The notes: generated by a model not told the origin, from the letters alone. Counted from the stretch's first letter, positions 1-12,462 are shown. The stretch: 64,000 nt of DNA from Humulus lupulus (GCF_963169125.1 NC_084798.1:102255970-102319969), one strand, 5' to 3'. Program-made: numbers and translations.

Positions 1-1669
1 TTAAGTACACATGACCGTATCTAGAATAGTCGTCAGTAAATGTGACAAAATATTCATAACCACCTCGAGCTTGAATGTTAATTGGACCACATACATCACT
101 ATGTATTAGCTCTAGTGGTTCTTTGGCTCTAGTTCCCTTCGAAGTGAAAGGTCGTTTAGTAAATTTTCCTTCTAAACAGGATTCACAAACCGGTAGGGTT
201 CCAGCTGTTAGTTCCCTTAGAGGTCCATCTTTAGTTAACCGATTTATCCTATCTAAACTAATATGACCTAATCTTAAGTGCCATAGATACGTGTCATTTT
301 CTTTAGAAACCTTTTGTCTTTTGTTACTTTGTGGAACAGCTACTTTAAACAATTCAAAATTATTGAGCGATTTTTTCTATTGGATTAAGGATGTACAGTC
401 CGTCCTTTTGTTTTGCATGAAAAATATTGTTCCCACTCCTTGAAATAAAAATCATATTATTATTAAAAGAAATGTCAAATTTTTGGTCATGTAACAAAGA
501 TAAAGAAATAATGTTTCTAGTAATTTCAGGAATAAATAGCACATTATTCAAAACTAGAAAATTGTTCTTAAAATTCAAACGGACTGTTCCACATGCTTTA
601 TCTGAAACAAGAGCTCCACTTCCCACTCTCATAGTCATCTCTCCTTGCTCCAACTGCTTTGCGACTCAAACATCTGCAAATAAGAACAAACATGGTTAGT
701 GGAACCAGAATCAACTATCCATGATAATTTATCTTGTTCTACCATACAAGCTTCGAGTACAAGTAAATCTGATTTACCTTTCTTTTTCTCTTTTAGCTCG
801 GCGAGATACTTTGGACATTTTCTCTTCCAATGACCATCAACATTACAATGAAAACACTTTCCTTTGGGTGCCTTTTGTTTGGGGTCATTGTTCTTTTTGT
901 TCTTGGGCGCCTTGGATGACTTCTTTGCCTTTTTCGGATTGTCCTTTTCAGGTTTGTTGTCATTGTTATTGCCTTTTCTTTTCTTCGTAGAAGAAGATGG
1001 TTTTGCTTCAGCAACATTTGCTTCAGCCTGACTTGAGATGGTCTTATACAAAGACTCAAAAGTTTGTAATTCATTAAGCAATTGTGTTATGTTAAAATCT
1101 AATTTGTTCATGACATAATTGCTTGTGAATGTAGAAAAAGCTGGAGTTAAAGACTCAAGTATAATGCTTACTTGGGTCTTTTTATCCATGACTGCTCCAT
1201 GCGTCTCAGCTTCATGAAGTACACTGATCATGTTCAAAACATGCTCACGCACAGATTGACCTTTCTTCATCTTAGCATTCATGTAGGTTCTAGTAGCCTC
1301 ATGACGGCTTTGATCAGATGGGCGCCCAAACATTTCCTTAAGAGATTCTAGTATCTCAAAAGCAGTTTCCATAGATTCATGCTTTGTTCGTAAGACATCA
1401 CTCATGCTTACAAGCATATAACACTTAGCTTTGTTATTAGATTGAATCCATGCATCAAATTTGTCCCGAACATGTTTTGGGGCATTGACGCCAGGTTCTT
1501 CAGGACATTCCTCATTTAGGACAAACTTGTGGTTTTCGCTAACCAACAACAGATTCATATATGATTTCCATTTTATGAAGTTATCACCAGTTAATTTTTC
1601 TTGTGCAATCAAAGCAGTGATGGGATTTCCAGAGATAGACATATTATGAATAATAAAAAAAAAATACAA
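1..1669 (-). pseudogene. Copia gag-protease-integrase polyprotein, frameshifted and truncated by the window edge
   Basis: A 344-codon frame starts at 1669. Its first part is Gag. A CCHC zinc knuckle (C-x2-C-x4-H-x4-C, containing CFHC and HWKRKCP) lies near residue 270-290 after a lysine-rich stretch, and binds genomic RNA. Protease follows with the motif WIVDSGSTNHVC near residue 315-325; DSG is the catalytic aspartate loop. Two frameshifts follow. One near 650 moves reading to the 360-653 frame. The other, near 365, is one extra A in a run of A. Beyond it the integrase N-terminal HHCC zinc finger is readable (GHISLDRINRL, then CESC), followed by the start of the catalytic core (TFTDDYSR) at the window edge. 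The frameshifts make this copy non-functional. Copia identity is secure; the sublineage is not assigned. Confidence 0.88.
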
Positions 1670-3509
1670 ATATTATTATTATATTTAGAAAAATAAATAT
1701 CAAAGTTTCGGAAATTAAACGTGATGCATGAGCACAATTAAAACACATAAAATAAAGATTAATTTCCACGATAAAATTTTCTAACAATTAAAGTACCCCC
1801 TTAGGGTCAGTCAAATTAATTTTAGAGAATTTATAAGACATTCTTATCTTTATTGTTTAATACTTAAAATAACTCTTTATTTTCTCTATTAAACATCAAA
1901 GTACCGCTTAGTTTGGTCAAGTTATGATTATCCACTACATAAGCTTAATCATAACTTTGTGAGTGTAACCCATTATTTCGGAGTTCATGACTTAACTTAG
2001 GACATGCCGCCTTAGGGTCGGTCAAGCCTAAAATACATCATTAGTTCCTATCTATGAAAGAAATGCAACATTGCTATTGATATGTCTAGACACCTTCCTT
2101 AGGGGGATGAAAACAAAGTCGTCGCGAGGCGCTATTCATATCTCACGGTGTTGTATTAATAATGAAGACCATGGGTTATGTTTGAGATATCAACCCTCTC
2201 CCACTCACTAATTTGAAATAAGTGTTTTTAACCTAATTAATTCCAAATTAATTATAGCATCTTTAAACCTTATGAACATAATTAAAATTGGAAAGAAAGC
2301 GAGTTTCTAGGTCCATATCCAATTTTAAATTACCAATCATGTTCATCTAAACATTACTAAAAAAACACTTTTACAATAAAGTTGGTTTAAAGAAAATAAG
2401 TCATAAAGACTTAAAATTGGTGTGATATTTTACCAAGTTTTCAAAATAAAACTAAGTAATTTACATGCAATTGATTTCACAAAACAATTCATATAAACAT
2501 ATAGGACAATCCTAATAATCATGTTTCTACTAATGAGATGCATGATTATGACTGTGTGGGTTTTTATGTATGGCATACAATGCATGAACATGTTATCAAT
2601 CACATTAACCACATGAAAAAAAATTATTTAAATAAACAATAAATGTTGAACCGGGTGCTTTTGGGTATTTCTAATTTTACAACCACTTTATAAAATTAAA
2701 ATAAATAAAATAAAACCGCCTTGATCTCCATCGGGCTTCTTTACTTTGTTGGTAGGATATGTGTCGTTGTTGGTCCAGAATAATAATAAGAAAATAATTT
2801 TCTAATTATTTTGATTAATTAAAACAAAATTTTAAATAATCATTATTTTTATTTTTCTTTTTAATTAAAACAACTTTTAATTAAAACTGAAATGAATTTA
2901 AATTAAAATCTGTTATTTTGAAAAAATAAATTTTAAATAAGATATTAAAAAAGGGTTTGTTAAGATAATAAAAATATCTCATTTTTTAAATATCAAATTT
3001 CAAAAATAGGACATTTAAACATTTTAAAATAAAAAAAATATAACACATTAATTTTAGAAAAAATAAAAAAAATAAAAAAAATTCTGGACCAGTCAGGCGG
3101 GGACACATGGCGTCAAATGGGGCCGCCGAGCTGGACTGTACGGAACCGTACGGACCCGTCTGTATGGACGACTGTACGGAGTCCGTACGACGTCCCGGCA
3201 GCAGCTCGGAGGTCGGCCTCGGAGGATCGGTGGCTGAATTCTGAATCCCGGGCTCCGTTCTTACTTTTGTGTTATCGGGATTAACAATTTTATGGTGTCA
3301 AAAACCAAATAAAATTACATAAATCCTATGCCCTTTAATGGCTTACACAATGATCTAATCATAAACAAATCCTAACCCAAAAACACTATATAATTAATGA
3401 TTCAACATTCGCATGAATTCAATCACATTAAGCCATCCATCCATTGATCAAAATAAATAAATGCATAAAATTAAACCCACACAGATTCAATACATATATA
3501 TGTGAATAT
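1670..3509 (-). other. Long AT-rich leader of Copia P with repeated motifs
   Basis: About 1.8 kb separates PBS and gag, and no credible gene is visible in it. Four degenerate copies of a CTTAGGG-containing motif occur at 1793-1815, 1901-1920, 2006-2025 and 2093-2107, roughly 87-107 bp apart. A GC-rich island at 3095-3245 stands out from the AT-rich surroundings and carries two near-identical units (3133-3155 and 3170-3191) built around CCGTACGG-type palindromes. By position these belong to the untranslated leader of the genomic RNA. A role in packaging or translation is possible but not shown. Confidence 0.7.
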
Positions 3510-3522
3510 GGCTCTGATACCA
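3510..3522 (-). other. Primer-binding site of Copia P (initiator tRNA-Met type)
   Basis: The minus strand reads TGGTATCAGAGCC, the usual plant PBS complementary to the 3' end of initiator methionine tRNA. It lies five bases inside the LTR end and fixes the element's orientation. Confidence 0.93.
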
Positions 3523-3527
3523 TTTTT

Positions 3528-5423
3528 TGGTTTTTATTGATCAAATAAGAGATTATACGCAGCAGAACAACAATCAAATTGTCAGTTTAATCCCAAAAGA
3601 TTTCTAGATCTACTTCTTCACATGCATATATATAGTGAATCAAAGACAAGAATAGAAAAAATTACCTCAGGTCCTTCCTTGATGCTATCTTTTTGTATGG
3701 ATAAATCCTTGAGATCTCACACCAAGATCTTCCAAAATGTTCTCAGCACACAAAGAACGAGTGTGGGCTCGCTTTAAAACAATAGGCAAAAAACTATTTA
3801 TCAGATGTTTTCAACACATGAGATCTGATAAAGTTTGGACCTAGTGAAGAATAGTGACTTTTGTTTGTGTCACTGTTCTCTTTCTCTGAGAGAGATTTCT
3901 AGATATTTTTCTATCCCTGAAAAGTTACGTTCTGTAAAACTGATACCCTATATTTAATATATCCAATATATTAAAATATTTGTTATTTTAAAAACTTTAA
4001 AATAACTGATCAGTTATCAGATTTTTGTTTAAATAATAATATTTTAATCGTATTAAAATATCTCATAATTTATTTAATATTTAAATAACTAAAATTATGG
4101 AACCAAGAAACTGAACACAGTTTCTTATGTGTGTAGCACAGTGACTGTGCACTGTGTTACACGTGTACCACATGCCAGTGATGGCATGTGATTTTTCCCA
4201 ATTTTTATTATTATTTAAATAGCAAAAATCCCAAAAATTAAATTAATTCAAAATGGATTATATTTTTGTTAAATCAAATAATTAATTAATTCTTAATTAA
4301 TTAATTACACATAATTAAACAATAATTATGTTTGATACATAGAAAAATATTTTACTTATCACATAAGTCATTTTTGCCCATTTTTGTATTCACCTTTGTT
4401 AGTGATTGTTTGAGCCATTTCGGGGACCATGGACCTATAACATTAAGCTCCAATAAATAAACTAAATAATTAAACTCTTTAATTATAATAGTTAATTTTT
4501 TAATTCTGATATTACTCCACTATAAATTCAGAATTGCACTCTTTATGTTATAGATATACTTTTACAGAAATTTTTTCTTAAGTCGTCCATTGATATAACC
4601 ATCTTACAATAGTTCAACCCTCTAATTAATTAGTTCATAAATTAGAATGGAAGAATTACCATTTTACCTTTCTAATTTACTTCTTATTCCTTAAGTACCA
4701 TTAATTCACTAGTGAATAATTAATCTATAGTCTAATTATAGATTTGAGCTAAAAATCATTCAGTTCCAGAATTAACCCTTAAAGGAACTAATATATGATC
4801 CGTTTGGAAAGATTAGATTCCGTATTGTTGATACATGTTCCCAGCCATCCATGATAGTAAATCTCCAAAGCAAAAGTCATTAGCCTCATTCTTTGAAGAG
4901 ACCTTAACGAATGAATCAAAAGAATTAATAAACATGAATAGGAGTTCATGAACACTCAGGATTTAGGTTGATCTGTAAATGATCATCAGTTATGATATGA
5001 ATTACAAGTCTTTATTGTTAAATTGGTTTTGGATAAAGACTTTAATTCATATCGGTCCATGTCATATATAATCAAATTATATAAAGCACCTTTACCGAGA
5101 TGTCTTTCCACATCAATAATCCGAATCAAGATTATTTGTATCATTATGATACTTAGTAAACCGCACTTACAACTCCAATTAAAGAATTCCATAACTTTAA
5201 TTTGTTGTTGTTGACTATTTTTATTCATTCATGTGATCTTAATTCTCTCGTACTAATACAAGATCACATCCTCAATAATGAATATGGAATTTTTTCTGAT
5301 ATTTACAAAATTATTCAAACATTAATTTAACAATCTAAATATAACAATAATAATAAACCGTTGTATTTATTTATTCACAGAAAAACAAATGTCTTTACAT
5401 GCTTTTAGGACACACTCCTAACA
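3528..5423 (-). repeat. 5' LTR of Copia P, about 1.9 kb
   Basis: On the minus strand the LTR starts TGTTAGGAG at 5423 and ends in CA at 3528, next to the PBS. The 1896-bp length is long for Copia. It is very AT-rich and holds no convincing frame; short frames around 4986-5228 look like chance. The other LTR is outside the window, so divergence cannot be measured. Confidence 0.87.
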
Positions 5424-8400
5424 TTTGCCTAGTCGCACAAAGACATGGTCGGGATAGATCCTGCAGTCATCAGCCATGTCCTAAACATTGACAAGAGTTT
5501 TCCATTGTGGATAGATCAAAGGCCTTAAAAGGCTGCTCGACAAAGATAGATCAAAGGCCTTAAAAGAAGAAGTCGAGAGGCTAAGGGAGAATGGGTTCAT
5601 CAGGGTGGCGTTTTATCCATTGTGAATCTCTTATCCTGTCCTAGTGCCCAAGCCAAATGGAAAGTGGCGTACGTGCATGGATTTTACAGACGTAAATAAA
5701 GCCTGCCCCAAAGATTGTTTCCCACTCCCAAGGATCGACCAGCTGGTCGATGCCACTGCAGGACATGAGATCCTCTCATTCATGGATGCGTACTCCAGGT
5801 ATAACCAAATTAGTATGCACCCCCTGATGAAGATCACACTAGCTTTCGGACTAATACAGGGCTCTACTATTACAAAGTGATGCCCTTAGGTTTGAAAAAT
5901 GATGGTGCGACTTACCAGCGACTCGTCAACCACATGTTTAAGGAGTTGATCGGCACAAACATGGAGGTCTACGTCGACGACATGCTGGTCAAGTCAAAGA
6001 AAGCAGAAGGGCATGTAAGAGATTTGCAGGAGTGCTTCAACGTCTTGAACAAATATAGATGAACCTACATCCCCTTAAATGCTCCTTCGGAGTAGGATCA
6101 GGGAAGTTCTTGGGATTTATAGTTAACTCGAGAGGAGTTGAAGCCAATCCCGAGAAAATTAAAGCCCTGATCGATATGAAATCGCCAGCAAAGATTAAGG
6201 ATGTTCAAAGCTTAACCGGAAGAATTACCGCTCTAAGTAGATTCATTTTGAAGTCAACAGATAAGTGCATCCCCTTCTTTAATCTACTTAGGGGCAATAA
6301 AAAGTTTGAATGGATGGAGGAGTGCGAACAAGCTTTTCAAGCACTAAAAACACATATGGCGCAACCACCCATCCTGTCAAAGCCGGTCGATAAAGAAACT
6401 TTATTCATCTAACTGGCGATCACGGAATACGCTGGTAGTGCCGTTCTAGTAAGGGAAGAAGAATGCATGCAGAAGGTTGTTTACTATGTAAGGAAAAGGC
6501 TGATTGGAGCAGAACAGCAGTTCCCGCCCATCGAAAAGCTAGCCTATTGCCTAGTTTTGGCCTCCAGGAAACTGCGGCCATACTTCCAAGCTCATCCAAT
6601 TAGGGTCTTGACTAACCAGCCTCTTCGACAAGTCCTGCAAAAACCAGAGGCTGCAGGTACATTGCTAAAATGGGCAGTCGAACTCAAGCAGTTCGACATA
6701 TCTTACTTGCCACGAGCAACGATAAAAGGACAAGCCCTGGAAAACTTCATTGCAGAATTCACTGAACCTATGAATTGTGAGCAGATTGAAGAGCCTAACG
6801 AGCCTGAATGTCAAAGCCAGACCCCCACGTGGAAATTATTTACAGACGGTTCTTCTAACGAGTCCCACGCTGGGGTAGGAGTGATATTGATAACACCGCG
6901 ATTTCACTGCGCAATCAGATTTGATTTCACTGCTTCTAACAATGAGGCCGAGTATAAAGCACTGCTCGCTGGAATGCAGTTAGCCAGGGACATGAATATA
7001 AAAGTGCATGACATCTATAGTGATTCTCAGCTGGTAGTGAATCAGGTCCTAGGAGAATACCAGGCGCGAGGTTTAAAGATGGTTGCCTATCTAAGCAAAA
7101 CAAAGGATCTATTGGCTCAGTTCGACAAATACAGTCACCAGTAAGTACCTCGCGATCAGAATTCCAATGCAGACACTTTGGCCAAATTAGCAAGTGCGAA
7201 GGATGCTGATACTCTGGATATAGTGCCGGTTGAGCGGCTAACAATGCCAAGCATTCAAGCGGAGGAAACCACTCTAGTGATCCAGATGGCGGATACGTGG
7301 ATGGCTCCATACGTAGAGTATCTGACGCAAGGCGCATTACCAACGGACAAAAACAAAGCCAGGACCTTTCAGCAGCAAGCTGCTAGGTATATCCTGGTCG
7401 ATGGAATCTTGTACCGAAGGGGATACTCAATGCCACTCCTCAGATGTATTACAAAGGAGAAAGCCAAAGAATTGATGAAAGAGGTGCACGAAGGTTTTTG
7501 TGGGGACCACGCTGGGGGGCAGAGTTTGTCCAAAAAGATACTGAGGCAAGGATATTTCTGGCCCACAATGAATGAAGATTCAATGGAGTGTGTGTAAAAG
7601 TGTGACAAATGTCAGAGATTCACCAAAATCCCACGGGCAGCCCCTAGTGAGCTTAAACAGATGCAAAGCCCATGGCCGTTTGTAGTTTGGGGTATCGACC
7701 TAATTAGATCTTTGGCCACGGGAAAAGGCTGTGTCAAATATGTTGTGGTTGCCGTCGATTATTTCACCAAGTGGGTCGTGGCTGAACCGCTTGCAACCAT
7801 AATGACCAAGAGAGTGCTGGATTTCGTGATCAAGAACATCATTTGTCACTATGGATAGCCAAGGAAGATCATCTTGGATAACGGTACCCAATTTGACAGT
7901 GATTTATTCACAGACTTCTGCGAGCGGCATGGTATTATTAAGAGCCTATCTTCAGTCGCTCATCCCCAAGCAAATGGACAAGTTGAAGCAGTCAACAAGA
8001 TGCTGAAGGATACACTGAAGAAAAGACTAGAAGAAACTAAGGGGGCATGGCCAGAACAATTGCCCGAAGTACTTTGGTCGTATAGAACTTCCCACTGAAT
8101 AGCAATGGGTCATACTCCATTCTCTTTGGCTTATGGATATGAAGCTATGTTGCTTGTCGAGATAGATCCGCCTACGCATCACAGAATAACATACGATCAA
8201 GGTTCGAACAGCCAGCTATTGATGGAATCCCTGGACTTGATCGATGAGAAACGTGAACAAGCCCAGCTCCGAGTAGCTGCGTACCAGCAAAAAGTCACCC
8301 TGTATTTCAACTCTAAAGTGCGAGAAAGAAAGTTCAGCGTTGGAGATCTTGTAGTCCTAAGAGTTTTTCTAAATACCCACGACCAAGCTGCTGGAGTACT

Positions 8401-8533
8401 CAGACGTAATTGGGAAAGGCCATACCAGATTGAAGAAGTCCTTCACCCAGGCACTTATAAGCTTGCATGCTTAAACGAAGATCTCATTCCTCGCTATTGG
8501 AATGGAGAACACCTACGCAGGTATTACCAATAA
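5424..8533 (+). pseudogene. Tat pol of element A: reverse transcriptase, two RNase H domains, integrase
   Basis: Reverse transcriptase starts mid-domain at the Copia insertion. Motifs seen are FMDAYSRYNQI near 5780 and the YVDD box at about 5970. The Ty3-type RNase H follows (6467-6650). A second RNase H of the archaeal-like kind, which marks Tat elements, begins FTDGSSNESHAG near 6840 and carries NNEAEYKALLAGM and YSDSQLVVNQV. Integrase spans about 7440-8533, with the zinc-finger region, SDNGTQF-type core (LDNGTQF at 7877) and QVEAVNK. There are stops near 6412, 7143, 7595, 7857 and 8097, plus frameshifts. Bases 5510-5531 are repeated at 5545-5566 in place of the sequence seen in B. This copy is dead. 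Confidence 0.9.
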
Positions 8534-9179
8534 ACAATTCTTCTTAAATAATTGGCTTGTATTAATTTTACTTTTTATAAGTTTTGAAAAAGGGTTGGTC
8601 ATTTTATGTGACTGATCACTTATAAGTGTAAGATCTTATTGATCACTCGTACAGACATGTTTCGTCCATTTATGACGAGAAATATAAGGGACTGTGTGCA
8701 GCTAGTCATTTCTTGCCAATTATTGTATTTATTACAAGTATTTTCTCATTACGTGTGTTGTTTTGCTGTATTACAATTGCAATTATCTTGCTCCGAGCAG
8801 CATTGTTCAAATAGGTTTTGGTCAAGGCAAGTGACCAAGGACCTAAAGCTCCTCGATCACTTAGGGGGCATATAAGGTACAAGTAAGCAAAGCATATCAT
8901 TAAGAGGTATGTAAACACATGAGCCAAATAAGTGAAAGCATGCTAGGGTACTTTACAAACCAAAGTGCTATGCGAAGTTCTATTATGCGAACAGATATTA
9001 TAATAAAATAAAAAGGTGTTATAATATAAAAAACGAATTACTTTACAACGCGAGCAGTACTGCTCGGATGTAATTGTCTGATTAAAAGGAAAATAGTTGC
9101 CCATGCAGGAATAAAAAATTAATGTCTTTACATTACGACCTGTAGGTTGAGTACTTGAAAGATTAAAAGAAATAACAGA
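8534..9179. other. Conserved non-coding spacer between pol and antisense gene, copy A
   Basis: This spacer between the converging 3' ends of pol and the antisense gene is clearly similar to 18755-19437 in B and, inverted, to 48113-48769 in C. Short frames within it are not shared between copies. It contains a PPT-like tract at 8859-8870. It probably holds the 3' UTRs of both transcripts. Confidence 0.75.
8859..8870 (+). promoter_or_regulatory. Internal polypurine-tract-like site, copy A
   Basis: ACTTAGGGGGCA resembles the element's own 3' PPT (CTTGGGGGGCAAA in B) and occurs at the same place in B and C. It could act as a central PPT for plus-strand priming. That is inference. Confidence 0.45.
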
Positions 9180-11778
9180 CTATGAATCCAGAGGATCTTG
9201 AGGGGTACCCTGGTCGATGACATCTATAGTTTCATTGTCCACCCCGTCCATGCCAGTCGCCAAGAAGATTTCGGGCGAGGCAGGTACTCTTGCTCTCTCC
9301 TCCTCTGCCAGTCGAGCAGCGCAGTGGGCTATCTCGACTTGCCTTACGCGTTCGGGAAGGTAGTTGAAGTCTGCCCCTTGGTTGTGTTTCTAGAAGTCAT
9401 AAAAACACTTACTCATGGCGTTCTTGTACCTTTCCAAATTGTTGGCATTGGCTTTTTCAAGCTCCTCGAGCCGGCCCTCCAAGGTTGTAGTCTCTTGTCT
9501 ACTCACGATCAACTCCTGCTCAAGATGTTTAGCCTCGCAGTAGTTAATGCTATTAGAATCCTTGAACCGGTCCCTTTGCACGACGGCCTTATCCAGAGAA
9601 TTTTGCTTCTCCTTCAACTCCTCAGCCATTTTGTTCTTCTCCCCGAGCACCGCCTCAAGCTGTTCAGTGTACTTTGCCTCGGCAGCTTTAAGTTCGTCAG
9701 CATGCCGTTGCTCCAAAGATTTGGACTGCTTGATGACGACGCCCGAGCGTAGCCAACCGGCAGTAAGGGTTAGAAATGCCTGCGATCAGAGCAAAGATAA
9801 GATAGACTGTAGAGTATAAAAGAAGCCACCTCCACAGAAAAAAGATAACTTACAGTGGAAAATTCATTCAAGGCGCGCGTTAGGATTTGGTCGACATCCA
9901 TTGTCTCAGTCGCAGCGATCGCCTCTCGGTAGCAGTCCCACTTCACAATTTTTGCGACCCTGTCCTTGAGCGATCTGAGGGCATGAATTGTTATGTCGCC
10001 CCCTGTGGAAGCAGGACCAGCCTGCTGAGTTTGATCGGTTGGAGCTGGTGGAGACGGTGTCGACCCGGCAGGAGCAGGGGGAGTCTGCTGCTCATGAGGA
10101 GAAGGGGGTGGTGTTGCATTGGCTGAGGTTCCGTCCTCCGGGAGGCCTGCAGTGCAAGATTTCTTAGCCTGAGGCATTTTACTGCTTTCCCCAGGATGCC
10201 TCTTGCTCGCTTTCTTTTTGCTCGAGGGAGCTTCGGGAGCCTCGGGGGCGCTGTATATGTCGAACATGCACTCAGAGTCCATATCTGGAAAAGAAACAAA
10301 TATTCGGGCAGTGAGATAGTATAAACAAGTAAGTATTTTGTCAAGAAAAAAAACAAAAAGAACTGCAAGTGAAATACCTGAGCTGTCATTACTGGTTGCT
10401 ACATTATATACTCTACTAGCATTACACTCACTCTCTGGCATGAAGAAGGCTGAATCTAAATTTGGAGCGTACTTAAAATTGCCATCCCCGTCAAATAAGT
10501 GACAGGGAATTGGCAACCTATCTAAGAGCGAGAGATTAGTACCGTTCTCGTCCGGAGATTCGTTGAGGGGCTCGAAAGGTTCGGTGGCTTTCTTTTTCCC
10601 TTTGAGGCAGGGGGAGCGCGGGAAGGTTCCCTAATTGTTACTCTGGCGGCCCTCCTCGAAGGAGTTTATTCCACATCAGGGTGCTGCTCGGGAACTTCTT
10701 CGCCAGTAGCATTCCTCGCTGTTGACTCCCTCATGTCCTGATGAGAGGCCCAAAGGCCGACCAACCTAAGGTTAGCCTCTGTGACCAGATGTTTGATGCT
10801 TTTCTCCACGTCAGTCATACTGGCCAAGATGATTGATCTCAACTCCATGTCTGGAGTGGGGTTTGGTCACAGCCATGGGCCTAAAGGCATTAAAAGTCTA
10901 AAAAAGTGTAGAGGAACCACTAAATAAAGATTAACGACTAGTGGTACAAAGGTTTTACCTCCTTGAGTACAGGCCAGATTGTTCGCGATCATGTCGGTCG
11001 TATGGAAATACTCCTGGTAGTACCTCCCCACGTTCGATATGTGAGTGGTGTCGGTCAGGAAGGTGCGCCCAGTTTCCTGGTGACAAAAGTGAAAGAACCT
11101 TGTACCTTCTTTGTTGGCGTTGGATTTGAGGTCGAACAAATAATTAACCTCATGAGGAGTTGGCACATGCCATTTTTTGTTACTATAAAGGATATAGAGT
11201 GCTGCAAGCATTCTATACCCATTGGGAGTTATTTGGAAAGGGGCGACACCAAAGTAGTTGGCCACCCCTTGGAAGAATGGATGAAGAGGCAAAGTAGCCC
11301 CTGCCTCAATATGGTATCTCGACCAGGCGCTGAAGGCACCTCCGGGCAAGTTCTCCCGTTGGTCTTGGTTGGGTCGAACGAATGTCACCCCCATGAGTCC
11401 ATATTTCTTAATATAGTTGGCGATCATCCTGATAGTCACTCAGCTTTCAAAGACAACATACCATTCAACATCTAGTTGAATGGCATTTCGGGGCTGAGCA
11501 TGAGTTTGGATATTGGGGTCAGGGGTATTTTCTACTCGACCACTGGTCGAGGGAATTTCAGCCCGAGGAACGGGCTGATTTGAAGAATTTGGAGTTTTCT
11601 TTTTCTGGGCTGTAGTTTTTGCTCGAGCCATATTTTGGATAAGGATGGATGGAGTGCTTGAAGTGGCACGAGAAAAGGGAATGTCATGTATTAACGATGA
11701 CGATTGCTCCTCGTCTTCAAGTAGTTGAGCCAGTAAGTCGTCATCGATGGGTCTTTCTCCTCCCCACGGATCTTGCAT
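9180..11778 (-). pseudogene. Antisense spliced gene of Tat element A (Transposase_28-like protein)
   Basis: Proposed exons from the ATG at 11778: 11778-10959, 10880-10378, 10284-9854 and 9779-9180. The introns are 78, 93 and 74 bp with GT...AG ends, and splicing keeps the frame at all three joins. The N-terminal part has the conserved block ENLPGG, YHIEAG, PLHPFFQGVANYFGVAPFQ, PNGYRMLAALYILY and FFHFCHQETGRTF. This resembles the plant family annotated as putative gypsy-type transposon (Pfam Transposase_28, recalled not searched). The middle is proline-rich and the C-terminal exon is a glutamate/lysine-rich coiled coil. Stops occur at about 11440, at the TGA just after intron 1, near 10668 and near 9390. 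Function is unknown; antisense frames here are an established feature of Tat elements. Confidence 0.8.
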
Positions 11779-11869
11779 GAAATCTGCGAACAGAGAAAGG
11801 GGGAGATAAGAAGTAAAGCTTAAAAGCTTGTGTTGAAAGATGGAATAACGTTGCTCGCGTATATGACCA

Positions 11870-12459
11870 TGTTATCCAAAAAACAGGCATGAATGACGTG
11901 GAAAGTGATTCCTGGGCACGTGGCTGACTCTTGGCAGAATTTTGCTAGGGTATCGACTAGAAGAGATATTATAAGCAAAAGGCAGTTGAAGCTTACCTGC
12001 GACCAGTATGGTCGCAAGTTCCGCGTGCCTCGCGATACTTTTATAAAGATCTTGGTCAATCCTGAAATTGACTCCCATGATTTCCTGAGTATCCGATTAT
12101 TTAGGAAAGAATATCTGTAACAAATTAATTTAATCCCCCTTGAGCCTATAAATAGAGAAAGATAGCTCAAGGAAGGGACTTTTGGCTTTCAAATTATTTG
12201 AGACTAGAGTGATTCTATTTGCTACATTGTCTTGTTCTTCAGAAGTGAGTGAAACTCATTGAACCCTATTTCTTTGATCACTCTTTTGAATCCTAGATCA
12301 ATAACAATTCAAGTGGACGTAGGTTATTACCAGATTCTGGGGCCGAACCACTATAAACTTTTGTGTTCCTTATTTTTTCGTCATCATATTCTTTCCAACG
12401 TGTTTGTCCACATCAAGCATATTTGACTCCGTTTCAATTGGCTAAATTCAGGGTCAACA
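11870..12459 (+). repeat. 5' LTR of element B
   Basis: Starts TGTTATCC and ends GGGTCAACA; 590 bp, the same length as its partner at 22944-23533. The upstream part holds an inverted repeat at 11995-12019 (arms of 11 bases with one mismatch, loop GTA). A TATA box sits at 12147. The end is followed by a PBS. Confidence 0.95.
12147..12155 (+). promoter_or_regulatory. TATA box of element B 5' LTR
   Basis: TATAAATAG, preceded by GAGCC, is repeated in the 3' LTR at 23221-23229. Close equivalents occur in the LTRs of A (near 24566) and C. It is the probable core promoter for the genomic RNA, with transcription expected about 30 bases downstream. Confidence 0.75.
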
Positions 12460-12462
12460 TTC

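Larger units (their letters stand above)
1..5423 (-). mobile_element. Copia (Ty1) LTR retrotransposon P, 5' part only
   Basis: The element reads right to left: LTR (5423 to 3528), PBS, long leader, gag, protease, and the start of integrase, which runs off the left edge. Gag-protease-integrase order with no reverse transcriptase before integrase is the Copia arrangement. Its right end, TGTTAGGAG read on the minus strand, abuts TTTGCCT of Gypsy A. That sequence continues A exactly where intact copy B has it (15641), so P inserted into A's pol. The 3' LTR and the second target copy lie outside the window, so the TSD (probably TTTGC) cannot be confirmed. Confidence 0.9.

Noticed and set aside
635..1074. 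Plus-strand and alternative-frame open stretches overlapping Copia gag
   Set aside because: They are shadows of the minus-strand gag, with no motif, and composition follows the real gene.
9198..9752. 184-codon plus-strand frame opposite the coiled-coil exon of the antisense gene in A
   Set aside because: The minus strand has the conserved coiled coil shared by A, B and C; the plus frame is leucine-rich by complement and not conserved.
9180..11778. Antisense gene read as an independent host gene
   Set aside because: It recurs at the same place and orientation in three Tat copies, so it belongs to the element, whatever its origin.
11820..12170. Minus-strand frames of 116 and 112 codons in the LTRs of B (also 22906-23244)
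   Set aside because: They lie in both LTRs because these are repeats. They span U3 and TATA and have no motif.
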